64,000 nt of DNA. Origin: Methylobacterium sp. W2 (GTDB lineage Bacteria; Pseudomonadota; Alphaproteobacteria; Rhizobiales; Beijerinckiaceae). Shown piece by piece: positions 22,811 to 32,151 of the stretch. Numbering within the stretch: the first letter of the stretch is position 1; each line of letters opens with the position of its first letter. The translations under genes were made by a program, and so were the position numbers. The notes under the pieces were generated by a model. That model had not been told where the DNA came from, ran no database searches, and saw nothing but the letters and a program-made list of their open reading frames with translations. Location: the NCBI RefSeq assembly GCF_020662345.1, contig NZ_VMOA01000007.1, positions 1 through 64,000 on the forward strand. Direction: 5' to 3'.

Positions 22811-22937
22811 GCGGTGCGAACCTCGTTGCTGTGCGGCCGATCATCCGTCGCGGCGTCGCGCCGGGCTGCGGCCGAAGTGATTGTCGGATCGGCACCGGCC
22901 ATCTTTCGAAGGCCGGTGCGCGGGCGAGGCCGGGCGC

Positions 22938-23687
22938 TCAGATGACCGAGGCTTCGCCCTTCAGCTTCTGAACGAGTTCGGCCGCGGAGCCGACCTTGAT
23001 GCCCGCCTTGCGTCCAGCCGGCTCGACGGTCTTCAAGACCTTGACCCGGGGCGTCACGTCCACGCCGAGGGCATCGGGGCTCAATTCTTCGAGGGGCTTC
23101 TTCTTCGCCTTCATGATGTTGGGGAGCGACGCGTAGCGGGGCTCGTTGAGGCGCAGATCCGTGGTCACGATCGCCGGCAGGGCGAGGGTGACGGTCTGCA
23201 GGCCGCCATCGACCTCACGGGTGACGTCGATCGATCCCTCACCGAACTCGAGCTTGAAGGCGAAGGTACCCTGCGGCCAGTCGAGCAGGGCTGCGAGCAT
23301 CTGCCCGGTTTGGTTGGAATCGTCGTCGATGGCCTGCTTGCCGAGGATGACGAGGCCGGGGGCCTCCTTCTCGACGATGGCCTTCAGGATCTTGGCCACG
23401 GCCAGCGGCTCCACGAGACCGTCGGTCTTCACCAGGATCGCCCGGTCAGCGCCCATGGCGAGGGCGGTGCGCAAGGTCTCCTGCGCCTGTTGCGGACCGA
23501 TGGACACGGCGACGATCTCGGTCGCCTTGCCCTTCTCCTTCAGACGGATCGCCTCTTCGACGGCAATCTCGTCGAAGGGGTTCATCGACATCTTGACGTT
23601 GGCGAGTTCAACCCCCGAACCATCGGCCTTGACGCGGATCTTGACGTTGTAGTCGACGACCCGCTTGACGGGCACCAGAACCTTCAT
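22938..23687 (-). CDS. etfB: Electron transfer flavoprotein, beta subunit
   Basis: AMP-binding partner of EtfA. The 249-residue protein begins [20 protein letters not shown] and includes the family stretch [17 protein letters not shown], the [20 protein letters not shown] nucleotide-binding loop and an ETF-dehydrogenase recognition region near [23 protein letters not shown] sits three bases before an in-frame GTG (23696) and 12 bases before the ATG used here, so the true start could be three codons earlier. It heads the etfBA unit; 220 bases upstream is the adenosyltransferase gene. Confidence 0.96.
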   Translation of the reverse strand: MKVLVPVKRVVDYNVKIRVKADGSGVELANVKMSMNPFDEIAVEEAIRLKEKGKATEIVAVSIGPQQAQETLRTALAMGADRAILVKTDGLVEPLAVAKILKAIVEKEAPGLVILGKQAIDDDSNQTGQMLAALLDWPQGTFAFKLEFGEGSIDVTREVDGGLQTVTLALPAIVTTDLRLNEPRYASLPNIMKAKKKPLEELSPDALGVDVTPRVKVLKTVEPAGRKAGIKVGSAAELVQKLKGEASVI

Positions 23688-23907
23688 GGCGGTCACAATC
23701 CTCCAATGATTTTCTTGGCAAGGGCCGGCGCAGCGCGCGAGGGGCCTTCGACACGGTCGAAGGTCCGGACACCCTCTTGGAAAGAAGCGGCGGACCGTAA
23801 CGGGGGGATTTCAGACTTGTCAACGCGTGCGACAGTCTAGCCCCGCGTCGAACACATGAGGTTCAAAATCCGGGCTGTCTTGTATGCGGTCTACCAGATA
23901 TCCCGCG

Positions 23908-24480
23908 TCAGCGGTTCTTGCCCGGAACCCAGAGCACGTCGTCGGCTCCATTGGCATTGGCCGTGCGGCTCGCCACGAAGAGGAAGTCCGACAGGCGGTT
24001 GAGGTATTGCAATGCCTCCGGCGAAACGCGCTCGCCCTCCACCGCTGCGAGGGCCACCGTGAGGCGCTCGGCCCGGCGGCAGATCGTGCGGGCAAGATGG
24101 AGCGCGGCAGAGGCGGCCGAACCGCCGGGGAGCACAAAGGATTTCAACGGCGAGAGCTCGGCGTTAAGCACGTCGATATCGGCTTCGATACGCTTTACCT
24201 GACTGGCGACGATGCGCAGGGGCTCGTAGGCCGGTGGCACGTCGCTTTCCGGGGTCGCAAGATCGGCTCCGAGATCGAACAGGTCGTTCTGGATGCGGCC
24301 GAGCATGGCGTCGAGGACGATATCGGCATGGAGCCGAACGAGGCCGATACAGGCATTGGTCTCATCGACCGTGCCATAGGCCTCGACCCTCAGATCCGCC
24401 TTGGAGCGACGTTCGCCATTGGCGAGCGCCGTGGAGCCCTTGTCGCCGGTGCGCGTGTAGATGCGGTTCAGGGTGACCAA
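23908..24480 (-). CDS. Cob(I)alamin adenosyltransferase, PduO type
   Basis: Transfers adenosyl from ATP to cob(I)alamin, giving the cofactor of methylmalonyl- and ethylmalonyl-CoA mutases. The 190-residue protein has the N-terminal ATP motif IYTRTGDKGSTALANGERRS, RVEAYGTVDETNACIGLVR, and the C-terminal RRAERLTVALAA, YLNRLSDFLFVASR segment. All are diagnostic for the PduO class. It fits functionally with the two cobalamin-uptake loci near the right end of the window. The PagL-like gene is 32 bases upstream on the same strand. Confidence 0.94.
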   Translation of the reverse strand: MVTLNRIYTRTGDKGSTALANGERRSKADLRVEAYGTVDETNACIGLVRLHADIVLDAMLGRIQNDLFDLGADLATPESDVPPAYEPLRIVASQVKRIEADIDVLNAELSPLKSFVLPGGSAASAALHLARTICRRAERLTVALAAVEGERVSPEALQYLNRLSDFLFVASRTANANGADDVLWVPGKNR

Positions 24481-24512
24481 GGATTATCCGATCTCAGATT
24501 CAGGCGTCGGGA

Positions 24513-25130
24513 TCAGAACGTGTAACCGATCTTGCCGCCGAAATTCGTCAGGCCACGGTTCTCGTGGCACAGGCCGGCATTCGACATGTGCTCGACGGTG
24601 GCCATGATGCTCCAATGCTCGGTCAGACGATAGCCGAGCGCTGCCGCTTCGCGGAAAAGCGGGTTGCAGCCGAGGGAGTTGAAGCCCGCCGGTGCGTTGG
24701 CCTTGAGGCCGGTATAGCCGTTATGCGCGCCCGCGCCGAAGAAGCCTTCGAGGAAGACCCGGTTGTTCAAGGTCTGGGGGAACAGGTCCACTGACCAAGT
24801 CAGGCCGATATAGGCGTAGCTGGTGCGGCCATCGAAATTGTAGCTGCCGCCCACGGTCGGGCGCGGCACGAAGGCCTGCCAGAACGGGTCGAGGCTCACC
24901 GTCGGCTTGTAGAACAGGATCTCGCCATTGATGGCGTTGGTGTTCTTCTCGGCACTGCCGGGATCCTGGACGGCTCCGCCGATACGTACCTCGGAGACGA
25001 TGCTCAGGGGCTGCACCGGTGTCACGTAGGCCGCGGCGGGAGGCGGCGAACCGAGATCGGCAGCCTGGGCGGAACACACTACGGGCAGGGCGAGAATGCC
25101 GACGACCAGGCGAGAGCAGATGGCTTGCAT
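24513..25130 (-). CDS. PagL-like lipid A 3-O-deacylase (acyloxyacyl hydrolase)
   Basis: Outer-membrane beta-barrel enzyme that removes the 3-O acyl chain of lipid A. The 205-residue precursor has a signal peptide ending near AQAAD (residue 25). Alternating beta strands end in the aromatic terminus GGKIGYTF, typical of outer-membrane barrels. The catalytic motif is present as ATVEHMSNAGLC, with His at 181 and Ser at 183 as in PagL H-x-S. I could not place the third acidic residue with certainty. It sits between the adenosyltransferase gene and the HIG1-like gene. Confidence 0.8.
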   Translation of the reverse strand: MQAICSRLVVGILALPVVCSAQAADLGSPPPAAAYVTPVQPLSIVSEVRIGGAVQDPGSAEKNTNAINGEILFYKPTVSLDPFWQAFVPRPTVGGSYNFDGRTSYAYIGLTWSVDLFPQTLNNRVFLEGFFGAGAHNGYTGLKANAPAGFNSLGCNPLFREAAALGYRLTEHWSIMATVEHMSNAGLCHENRGLTNFGGKIGYTF

Positions 25131-25275
25131 CGATGACGGATCCAAAGTGAACCTGGCCTTCCTACCACGCTGGAATACGCTGGCGGCAGTCCGGGCGCTC
25201 AGTAATCCCGTCCCGTCATCGTGTTAGATTGCATGTGAGACCCGTCCGCCACACTCACCGGGATGTGATCGCAAC

Positions 25276-25461
25276 TCAGGCGGAGCGCCACCACACCACT
25301 CCCATGATGAAGATGATCGCCAGAAACTGCAGCATTACCCGCAGACGCATGAGGCGTTGGGACGTGTTGGCGCTACCGCCGCGCATCATGTTGACGAGGC
25401 CGAGCAACAGCACGACGGCCACGGCGAGGCAGGCGACGAGGACGAGGGTGTTGGAGGACAT
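25276..25461 (-). CDS. Twin-transmembrane small protein, HIG1-like
   Basis: A 61-residue protein with two hydrophobic helices (LVLVACLAVAVVLLLGLVNM and VMLQFLAIIFIMGVVWW) joined by a basic loop (MRGGSANTSQRLMRLR). The RLMRLRVMLQ segment is the core of HIG1-type small inner-membrane proteins, which in mitochondria associate with respiratory complexes. The bacterial role is not established. The start MSSNTLV is chosen because the upstream in-frame 32 codons are not family-like. It usually lies near adenosyltransferase and etf genes in this order. Confidence 0.75.
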   Translation of the reverse strand: MSSNTLVLVACLAVAVVLLLGLVNMMRGGSANTSQRLMRLRVMLQFLAIIFIMGVVWWRSA

Positions 25462-25560
25462 GACGGCTCGGGCTCGGAACGCGGGGACGAAGCCCATATG
25501 GCTTCGGCTTTTCCCTAGCCCATAGGGCAGGGCATCGCACCCGATGAACGGGTGCACAAC

Positions 25561-28188
25561 TCAGTTTCGCCGCAGCAGTCGCTCGAAATAGTCGAGCTCT
25601 TCCCTCGGCCGGCTCGGGTCGCCGAGCTTGCGGCGCAACTCCTCCATGATCCGGCGCGTGCGCTGAACCGCGGATTCGTCGGCGGTGGGAACCTTTCCGC
25701 GTCCGTCGGAGAGATCGCGGCCCTTGGTCGGACGACCGAGCGGATCGTCGTCGCGATTGCCGGCCTGGCCCTGCTGGCTCGGGTTCTCGCCGCCCTCCTG
25801 CTCGCCTCCGCCCTCACCCTCGCCCTGGGCCATCTCCTCCATCTGCTTCTGCATGCCCTCGGCGCCGCGCTTGAGCCCGTCGAGGGCGCGCCCCTGAGCA
25901 TCGACGGCATCGCCTTCCTTGCCTTCGCCAAGAGCACCTTCAGCGTCGCGCATCGCTTCCTCGGCATCGGCAAGGCCGTCTTCGCCCTGCATCCCGAGTT
26001 CCTTCATCCGCTCCTGCAGATCCTCGAGGCGCTGGCGCAAGGCCTGCTGGCGATCCCCGGCACCACCCTGGCCCTGCTCCCCCTTCTGGCCTTTCTGACC
26101 TTTCTGGCCCTGTTGCCCCTGATCACCGCCCTGTTGTTGCCCCTGGTCGCCATTCTGCTGCTGGCCCTGCTGGCCGCGCTGGGGCTTCTGGCCCTGCTTC
26201 TGCCCGGGCTGCTGGCCGCGTTTGTTCTGTCCGTCCTTGAAGGTCTCGTCGCGCAGGTCCTGCTGCTCGCGGGACATCTTGTCGAGTTCCTCGGCCTGCT
26301 TGCTCATCTCGCGGGCGCTCGGGTCGGACTTGCCACCCGGCTCGGCGGTCTGAAGGTTTTCGAGGATGCTGCGGAGCTGTTCGAGCAGGCGCTGCGCCTC
26401 GGCGGTATCGCCGCGCTTCATCGCCTCTTCCATGTCCTTGAGCATCTTGTTCAGATCGTCCGGGGTGACGGTCTTGGCGTTCTGCTGCGACTTGCCCTTG
26501 TCGCCCTGCTGTTGAGGCTGCTTCTGCTGCCGCTCGGCCATCTGCGTCATGAACTTGTCGAGGGCCTGTTTGAGATCCTCGGTCAGCTTCTTGATCTCGT
26601 CGTCCGGCGCGTTGCGGTCGATGGCGTCCTTCAGCTTGTCCTGGGCGGCGCGCAGGCTCTTCTCCGCGTCGGAGAGGTCGCCATCCTCGATCTTGAGCGC
26701 CATCTCCCACAGCAGGTCCGCGACCTCGATGAGGGCTTCGTCGGTCCGCGCCGCCTTGAGCCGGCGGGACGCGGTGCGCAGCCCGAGGAAGATCGAGGGC
26801 TGCGGCGTGAACTGATCCGGCGCGATCATCAGCGCATCGAGGGCGGTCTGCACCCGGCGCCGGCTCTCGTCGGGAGCGGTGACGAGGCGTCGGCGCTCCT
26901 CTGCGAGGGCACGCGCCAGGGGCTCGCGGAACGGCCGGGCCGGCAGCGTGATCTCCGCCGTCTCGGTCCGCCCCTCCTGGCCGGCCTCGTCCTTGACGAC
27001 GATGGTCAGCCGAACCCGCGCCCCTGACCAGGGATTGTCGGTGAGGTCGATAAGCGTCTTCGTGTCAGTCTCTCCACTCGCGTCGGAGGGCAAGGCGAGG
27101 GGCATCTTCGGCACCGGAACCAGGGAGCGCCCGCCGGCCAGGGGCTCGACGATGCCGTCGGCCGAGGCGATGCCGTAATCGTCCTTGGCGCGGTAAGTCA
27201 GGTTGAAGGTACCGCGCGCATTGACCTCGAGGGCGCCGACGCGCCTGACTTCCGGGGCGAGATCCGGGATGGTCTCGACGATGAGATGCTGCTTCGGCGC
27301 GGAGCCCGCGGCGATGACAAGGTCGGCGGTTCCGCCAACGAGCTGAAAGCGGTCCTCGCGAAGGTCCGGACGAGCCTCTTTGCCGGGCAGGGGCTTGAAA
27401 CCCGCATTCGGCGTCAAGACGACATCGCCCTGACCGGCGATCCGGACGATCAGCGTCGCGTTCACCGGCGCGCGCAGGTGCTGCTCGGTCCCGTTCATGG
27501 TGACGACGAGGGGCGGAAGCCGGGTGTAGAGCGGCGGATCGATCCAGCCGTCGACGCGGAAGCTCGGCCCCGGACCGGTGGCCTCATGCCAGTCGAAGGC
27601 GCTGCCGATGCGCTGGCGCCATTCCGGGCCGGCGACGAACAGGCTGGCCATCGCCGCCACCACGAGACCGGCGCGCAGGGCGAAGGGATCGCGGCGCGGC
27701 ATACCGGGACGGGGCAGGCCGACGCTCAACCGGGCGACGGCCTCGGCGGCGCGGCGCTGATGCAGCGCCCACAGGGCCTGGGTCGCCGGATCGGTCGTCC
27801 CGACGGCCAGCGTATCCTCAATGGCGGAGGCCGGGTTGTGGGACGAAGAGCCATCGGCGGCATCGCGGTCGAGGCGCGCAAGAGCCTCGCGGCGGCTCGG
27901 GTAGGTGAGCCTCACGAGCGGGACCAGGGCGGCGAGGAAGGCAATGGCGAAGGCAGCAAGTCCGGCCATGCGCCAGGCCGGCGGAAGATCGAGCCACAGT
28001 CCCAGCCACGAGGCCGCGAGGAACGCGAGGATGATCGCGAGCCCGCGCCAAAGCAGGGGCCAAGCCCGCTCCCACAGCCCGGCGGCCTGCGATTGCGACA
28101 CGAGCCGATCGAGCCGGCTTCGCGCGGCCGGCGGCTTCGGTGCCGTCATCTGGGTCGTGCCGGAGGTCGTCGCGTCGGCCTCGTCCAT
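25561..28188 (-). CDS. TIGR02302/DUF4175 large membrane protein
   Basis: An 875-residue protein with two N-terminal transmembrane helices (around residues 47-65 and 73-92), a third near 170, a periplasmic beta-rich middle (WIDPPLYTRLPPLVV, then VLTPNAGFKPLPG) and a long charged helical C-terminal half. Residues about 650-720 are a Gln/Gly/Lys-rich low-complexity tract (GQQGQQQNGDQGQQQGGDQ). This matches the TIGR02302 family of Alphaproteobacteria, whose function is unknown but which is regularly next to lysA, as here. GGGAG precedes the ATG. It lies 114 bases downstream of lysA. Confidence 0.88.
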   Translation of the reverse strand: MDEADATTSGTTQMTAPKPPAARSRLDRLVSQSQAAGLWERAWPLLWRGLAIILAFLAASWLGLWLDLPPAWRMAGLAAFAIAFLAALVPLVRLTYPSRREALARLDRDAADGSSSHNPASAIEDTLAVGTTDPATQALWALHQRRAAEAVARLSVGLPRPGMPRRDPFALRAGLVVAAMASLFVAGPEWRQRIGSAFDWHEATGPGPSFRVDGWIDPPLYTRLPPLVVTMNGTEQHLRAPVNATLIVRIAGQGDVVLTPNAGFKPLPGKEARPDLREDRFQLVGGTADLVIAAGSAPKQHLIVETIPDLAPEVRRVGALEVNARGTFNLTYRAKDDYGIASADGIVEPLAGGRSLVPVPKMPLALPSDASGETDTKTLIDLTDNPWSGARVRLTIVVKDEAGQEGRTETAEITLPARPFREPLARALAEERRRLVTAPDESRRRVQTALDALMIAPDQFTPQPSIFLGLRTASRRLKAARTDEALIEVADLLWEMALKIEDGDLSDAEKSLRAAQDKLKDAIDRNAPDDEIKKLTEDLKQALDKFMTQMAERQQKQPQQQGDKGKSQQNAKTVTPDDLNKMLKDMEEAMKRGDTAEAQRLLEQLRSILENLQTAEPGGKSDPSAREMSKQAEELDKMSREQQDLRDETFKDGQNKRGQQPGQKQGQKPQRGQQGQQQNGDQGQQQGGDQGQQGQKGQKGQKGEQGQGGAGDRQQALRQRLEDLQERMKELGMQGEDGLADAEEAMRDAEGALGEGKEGDAVDAQGRALDGLKRGAEGMQKQMEEMAQGEGEGGGEQEGGENPSQQGQAGNRDDDPLGRPTKGRDLSDGRGKVPTADESAVQRTRRIMEELRRKLGDPSRPREELDYFERLLRRN
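26051..26222 (-). repeat. Low-complexity Gln/Gly/Lys coding repeat
   Basis: Inside the TIGR02302 gene the DNA alternates CAG/CAA, GGC/GGT and AAG codons, encoding imperfect GQQ, GQKGQKGQKG and QQQGG units. On the opposite strand it reads as an apparently leucine-rich frame, which is an artefact. Such tracts can expand or contract by slippage. Confidence 0.7.
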
Positions 28189-28302
28189 TCTGCTGGGCTC
28201 CCGAGGCGGGGAACGCTCACTGCATCCCGCCTTGTAAGCCTAGCATGGTGGCGGCGCACCGCGATCGGGTCAAATCGGCCCACCCGCAGGGCGGGCGGGC
28301 GG

Positions 28303-29577
28303 CTATTCCGACCGCAGCCAGTCGGGCACGCGGTCGAGGCCGATGAGGTCGTCGTAGGTCTGGCGCGGCCGGACGATGGCGGCGCGGTCGCCGCTCACCA
28401 GAACCTCGGCCACGAGGCGGCGGGTGTTGTAGGTTCCGGCCTGGACCGCCCCATAGGCGCCCGCCGTCATCACGGCGACGAGGTCGCCCGGCGCGACATC
28501 GGGAATATCGCGGGCCAGGGCGATGTAGTCGCCGCTCTCGCAGACCGGTCCGACCACATCGGCGACGAGGCGAGGGGTATCGGCACCGGGCTCGATGACC
28601 GGACGGAGGGCGTGATAGGCCTCGTAGAGGGTCGGGCGGATGAGGTCGTTCATCGCCGCGTCGACGATGACGAAGGTCCGGCCCTCGGTCCGCTTCACAT
28701 AGAGGACGCGGGTGACGAGGATGCCGGCATTACCGGCGATCATGCGGCCGATCTCGAAGACCGGTCGCAGGCCGAGGGGCCGGAAATGCGGGCGCAGAAT
28801 CTCCGCCAGGGCCGCGGGTTCCGGGGGAGGGGCATTGTCCTCGCGATAGGGAATGCCGAGGCCGCCGCCGAAATCGATGTGATGCAGGGGGTGACCCTGC
28901 GCCATCAGGCTGCGCGCCAGTTCCGCCAGGAGCCCGGCCGCGTGGGCGAAGGGCGCAAGATCGGTGATCTGACTACCGATATGCATGTCGACGCCGGACA
29001 CCGCGATCCCCGGCAGGGACGCCGCACGGGCATAGACATCGGCCGCACGCCCGATGGGGATGCCGAACTTGTTCTCGGATTTGCCGGTGGAGATCTTGGC
29101 ATGGGTCCCGGCATCCACATCCGGATTGACCCGGACGGAGACCGGAGCGGTCGCGCCCAGGGAGGAGGCCACTTCGGACAGGGTTTCGAGCTCGGGCTCG
29201 CTCTCCACGTTGAAGCAGTAGATGCCGGCATGCAGGGCCGCAGCCATCTCCTCGCGGGTCTTGCCCACGCCGGAGAACACGATCCGTTGCGGATCGACGC
29301 CGGCGGCGAGGGCACGGCGCAGCTCACCCTCGGAGACGATGTCCATCCCCGCGCCGAGACGTGCCAGCGTGGTGAGCACCGCCTGGTTCGAATTCGCCTT
29401 CATCGCGTAGCAGACGAGGGCGTCGTCCCCGGCAAAGGCCTCGGCGAAGACGCGGTAATGCCGTTCGAGCGTCGCGGTCGAGTAGCAATAGAACGGCGTG
29501 CCGACCTCGGCCGCGAGGCCGGTCAGGTCGACATCCTCGGCGGCCAGCCGGCCGTCACGATACTGAAAATGGTGCAT
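28303..29577 (-). CDS. lysA: Diaminopimelate decarboxylase
   Basis: Last step of lysine synthesis: meso-diaminopimelate to lysine and CO2, with PLP. The 424-residue protein has the PLP lysine at residue 60 (VCYAMKANSNQAVL), the phosphate loop HHIDFGGGLGIPY, and the substrate/active-site motif GPVCESGDYIA with the catalytic Cys contributed across the dimer. One deviation: the usual EPGR motif reads VFEIGRMIAGNAG here, with Ile for Pro. The upstream gene on this strand encodes an LptM-like lipoprotein, a common arrangement. Confidence 0.95.
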   Translation of the reverse strand: MHHFQYRDGRLAAEDVDLTGLAAEVGTPFYCYSTATLERHYRVFAEAFAGDDALVCYAMKANSNQAVLTTLARLGAGMDIVSEGELRRALAAGVDPQRIVFSGVGKTREEMAAALHAGIYCFNVESEPELETLSEVASSLGATAPVSVRVNPDVDAGTHAKISTGKSENKFGIPIGRAADVYARAASLPGIAVSGVDMHIGSQITDLAPFAHAAGLLAELARSLMAQGHPLHHIDFGGGLGIPYREDNAPPPEPAALAEILRPHFRPLGLRPVFEIGRMIAGNAGILVTRVLYVKRTEGRTFVIVDAAMNDLIRPTLYEAYHALRPVIEPGADTPRLVADVVGPVCESGDYIALARDIPDVAPGDLVAVMTAGAYGAVQAGTYNTRRLVAEVLVSGDRAAIVRPRQTYDDLIGLDRVPDWLRSE

Positions 29578-29673
29578 GGGCGGGCCTTGGGGGGCGAATC
29601 CCGAAACGCGAACCTGAAGAGGACGGTGCGCCCGACTTAGCCCCGTCGGGACGGACGTCAGGCCCGCGAATGC

Positions 29674-29982
29674 CTAGAGGAGCGGATCGAGGATGAAGGG
29701 CTGTTTGGGAATGGTATAGCCGCGCTTGACGCCCTTCGATGTCTGCACGGGCGCTTCGATGATCGCCTGAGGCGTACCGGAGATCGCCGAGGGGTCGAGG
29801 TCGTCGCCATCGGCCACGGCGGTGGCATCCGCCACCGGGGACGATCCAATCCCGAGCCCGGAGGATTGCACCGGAGCCCGCGTATCGGGGGCCTGCAGGG
29901 CCCCGCGTCGGCCGCAGCCAGAGCCGGCGAGGGCCACGCTGCCCAGAACGAGGAGCAACGTCAGTCGGGAGCGAAACAACAT
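29674..29982 (-). CDS. LptM-like small lipoprotein
   Basis: A 102-residue predicted lipoprotein. The signal (MLFRSRLTLLLVLGSVALAG) ends in a lipobox with Cys at residue 23, followed by GRRGALQAPDTRAP. The CGxxGxLxxP pattern right after the lipidated Cys is the hallmark of LptM (YifL), which in E. coli helps assemble the LPS translocon LptDE. Location upstream of lysA is usual for it. The rest is acidic, then a conserved-looking end (YTIPKQPFILDPLL). A longer in-frame reading exists upstream, but the lipoprotein signal defines the start. Confidence 0.75.
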   Translation of the reverse strand: MLFRSRLTLLLVLGSVALAGSGCGRRGALQAPDTRAPVQSSGLGIGSSPVADATAVADGDDLDPSAISGTPQAIIEAPVQTSKGVKRGYTIPKQPFILDPLL

Positions 29983-30095
29983 CAACGTGGGTCCGGAGCC
30001 TCGATCGTCGGCATCATAGCCGCTGCTTCTCGCCGATGCGAGCGCAACGGCCACGCTTTGTGCTGCCTGAGGCGCCGGGGCCTCAAGGAAGGGGA

Positions 30096-30368
30096 TCAGC
30101 CCTTCTTGCCGGAGGTCTTCTCGTAGGCATCGATGGCGCGGCGGCAGTTCTCGGACAGCTTGGTCCAGTTGGTCTGGAAGCACTTGTCCATGGCCGGATC
30201 ATCGGGCGAGAGGTTGCCGCAATAGGTCAGGTAATCCCCAGTGCAGTATTTCTTCAGGGTCTCGTTGCCCCGCTTCGTCTGGGGAGCGGCTTGGGCGAAG
30301 GCCGCCGCCGACGAGAGGACGGACACTGTCGCGAGTGCGAGGGCAAGCGAAGTCATCTTGAAAGTCAT
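30096..30368 (-). CDS. Periplasmic cysteine-rich repeat protein
   Basis: A 90-residue exported protein: signal peptide to about AFAQA (residue 27), then one cysteine-rich module, LKKYCTGDYLTYCGNLSPDD, followed by MDKCFQTNWTKLSENCRRAI. The four cysteines have the spacing of the GLG1-like Cys-rich repeat and could form two disulfides. Relatives in databases are often labelled phosphodiesterase without support. Function is unknown. A second Met four codons later is an alternative start. It has no close operon partner. Confidence 0.7.
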   Translation of the reverse strand: MTFKMTSLALALATVSVLSSAAAFAQAAPQTKRGNETLKKYCTGDYLTYCGNLSPDDPAMDKCFQTNWTKLSENCRRAIDAYEKTSGKKG

Positions 30369-30526
30369 AGGGAACGCGATCCGTCTCAAACAGTGAGGAT
30401 GTGACGAACCCGATGATGCCTTTGCATGGTCGAAACAAGGCACGCCGGTGGTCATCCCATGAAGACGCGGCTTCTACGTCAATCCTCCGGCCGCCTGCAA
30501 CGTCCCCCTCCCAACCCGGCGGTGGA

Positions 30527-31252
30527 CTAGACGGGTTCGGTCCGTTTCACCGGAATCGAACCGGCCTGCGAGGCTGGCATGGCGAACACATCGACAGAGG
30601 GAAGCCGGTTCTGTCGAAGCAGCGAGTCCGCCACCTCGACAATGCGCTGGCGAAGGGCGGCGATCTCCGCGTCTGGAGGCGCCTTTGCCGTGCGCAGGGC
30701 CTCACATTCGGCGAGGAGCGCCAAGTACCGCGCATTAAGGTCCTGCCCGGCCTCGTCGTCACCGGTGACAACGTCCGCCTGCGTCACCTTGGCCTCGCGC
30801 AGGGCGTGCAGATCGTCGAGGAGATCGCGATGGGCGTTCTCAAGCACCTCGAGCGTGGCGAGGCTGAGAGTTCCTTCCGCGCGCGCCGCGGCAAGGTCGC
30901 GTTCGACACCGTCGAGGGTCGCGCGCGTCGAGGCGAGAGCGGCATCCCGCTGTTCCACATTCCGCGACAGGGCGGCGATCTCAAGGGTCCGCGCGCCGAT
31001 CGCCGCCATATCCGCATGGCGGCTGCCTCGCGCGGCCTCGACCTTCCGCTCGAGACGACGCTGGGTGACCGCGAACCGCGCGCGCAGATAATCCTTCTCG
31101 GCGGCGATTTCGGAGGCGGAGAGGGGAACGAGACCTTCGAGCCGCCGCTTGGCGAGGCGTGTCGCCCGGGCACTGACGGCCGGCAGGACCATGAGTGCGC
31201 ACAGGCTCGCCGCGAGGAAGCCGAGCGCGAAGATCATCACGGTTTCGATCAC
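30527..31252 (-). CDS. Membrane-anchored coiled-coil protein of unknown function
   Basis: A 241-residue protein with one N-terminal transmembrane helix (VMIFALGFLAASLCALMVLP, residues 5-24), then long charged helices with heptad-like spacing (LRARFAVTQRRLERKVEAAR, ALASTRATLDGVERDLAAAR, LLAECEALRTAK). The C-terminus is Pro-containing and basic. The layout suggests a cytoplasmic or envelope coiled-coil scaffold. I recognise no family. It starts 143 bases after the stop of the EipA-like gene on the same strand. Confidence 0.6.
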   Translation of the reverse strand: MIETVMIFALGFLAASLCALMVLPAVSARATRLAKRRLEGLVPLSASEIAAEKDYLRARFAVTQRRLERKVEAARGSRHADMAAIGARTLEIAALSRNVEQRDAALASTRATLDGVERDLAAARAEGTLSLATLEVLENAHRDLLDDLHALREAKVTQADVVTGDDEAGQDLNARYLALLAECEALRTAKAPPDAEIAALRQRIVEVADSLLRQNRLPSVDVFAMPASQAGSIPVKRTEPV

Positions 31253-31395
31253 GCGGGAATGCTCTTCCTAGCCGCTAGGCGCGGCCGGACAGGCCGCGAC
31301 GCCCAAGTCTTTAGACCATTTCCCCCTGGCGAGACCAATCCTTTGAAGGGTTTGAGACGAACCGCCGCCGGCCGAGACCATCGTGTCGGTTCGAA

Positions 31396-32028
31396 TCAGA
31401 ACGGGTTCCAGGTCGGCTTCGACGTGAATTTCAGGTAGCCGACATTGATTCCGAGGCGCGCACCGACGCCGGTCCTGATCGGCACCACCACCATTCCGTC
31501 ATTCGTCACGGCGGTCATCCCGAACCCGCCGATGAAATAGGCGGAGCCGTCGACCCCGGCAAATCGCCGGTAGAGGCCGGAGACCGAGGGCATGTTGTAG
31601 AGAAGCATCATCGTGCGATCCCCGTCGCCGCCGAGGTCGAATCCGATGGACGGTCCCTGCCAGTAGATCCGGCGCTGCCCGGCATTGCGGGTATAGAGCG
31701 TGCCCTCGCCGTAGCGAACGCCGCCGACGATGGCGCCAGACGCTTCCTGTCCGAGGATGTAGCCGTTGGGCTCGCCCCAGCGCCGGGTCGCCTCTTCCAC
31801 GGTAAGGGCGAGACCCCGCGACATCGAGCCGAAGAACTTATGCCCGTTATCCACGATCTCGGCGGGCCGGAACCGACCCGGGGGCTGCTCGTCGAAGGCC
31901 AGGGCCGGAGCGACGGGCGCAGCGATGAGCAGGGCGGCCGCGGCTGCGCCGAGGAAGAGAGCTCGGCGCCGGGCTGCAAGCGGCGTGGGCTCGACCGATG
32001 CGGCGAGGGGGTTCGAAGGATCTGTCAT
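31396..32028 (-). CDS. EipA-like envelope protein (DUF1134)
   Basis: A 210-residue exported protein with an Arg-rich N-terminus and signal peptide (RRRALFLGAAAAALLIAAP, cleavage near ALAF). The mature part matches DUF1134: FFGSMSRGLALTVEEATRRWG, GYILGQEASGAIVGGVRYGE, IYWQGPSIGFDLGGDG, then VNVGYLKFT-like end. Brucella EipA is a small beta-barrel periplasmic protein needed for envelope integrity, so a similar role is likely. The start could also be the ATG at 32040; neither has a clear ribosome-binding site. It is divergent from the YHS gene. Confidence 0.82.
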   Translation of the reverse strand: MTDPSNPLAASVEPTPLAARRRALFLGAAAAALLIAAPVAPALAFDEQPPGRFRPAEIVDNGHKFFGSMSRGLALTVEEATRRWGEPNGYILGQEASGAIVGGVRYGEGTLYTRNAGQRRIYWQGPSIGFDLGGDGDRTMMLLYNMPSVSGLYRRFAGVDGSAYFIGGFGMTAVTNDGMVVVPIRTGVGARLGINVGYLKFTSKPTWNPF

Positions 32029-32151
32029 CCGGAGCACCATGTTCGCCCATCACAAGGTTCGACATCCGTCCCGTTCGCCGACATTCTCCTGGCCGGATCT
32101 GTCCGAGCCGGGACAAGCGGAGGCACGAGCCCGCGTAGCGCCGATTAGAGC

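Noticed and set aside
26051..26222. Repetitive stretch considered as a CRISPR or minisatellite array
   Set aside because: The units are imperfect codon repeats in frame within a gene, without regular repeat-spacer structure. No CRISPR array or cas gene is seen in the window.
25552..27027. Plus-strand leucine-rich frame resembling a multi-pass membrane protein
   Set aside because: It is antisense to the Gln/Gly/Lys repeat of the TIGR02302 protein; CAG-type codons read backwards give leucines. The hydrophobicity is an artefact.
27286..29640. 784-residue plus-strand frame opposite lysA and the TIGR02302 gene
   Set aside because: Shadow frame in GC-rich DNA, Gly/Arg/Asp rich with no recognisable domain; it spans two certain genes on the other strand.
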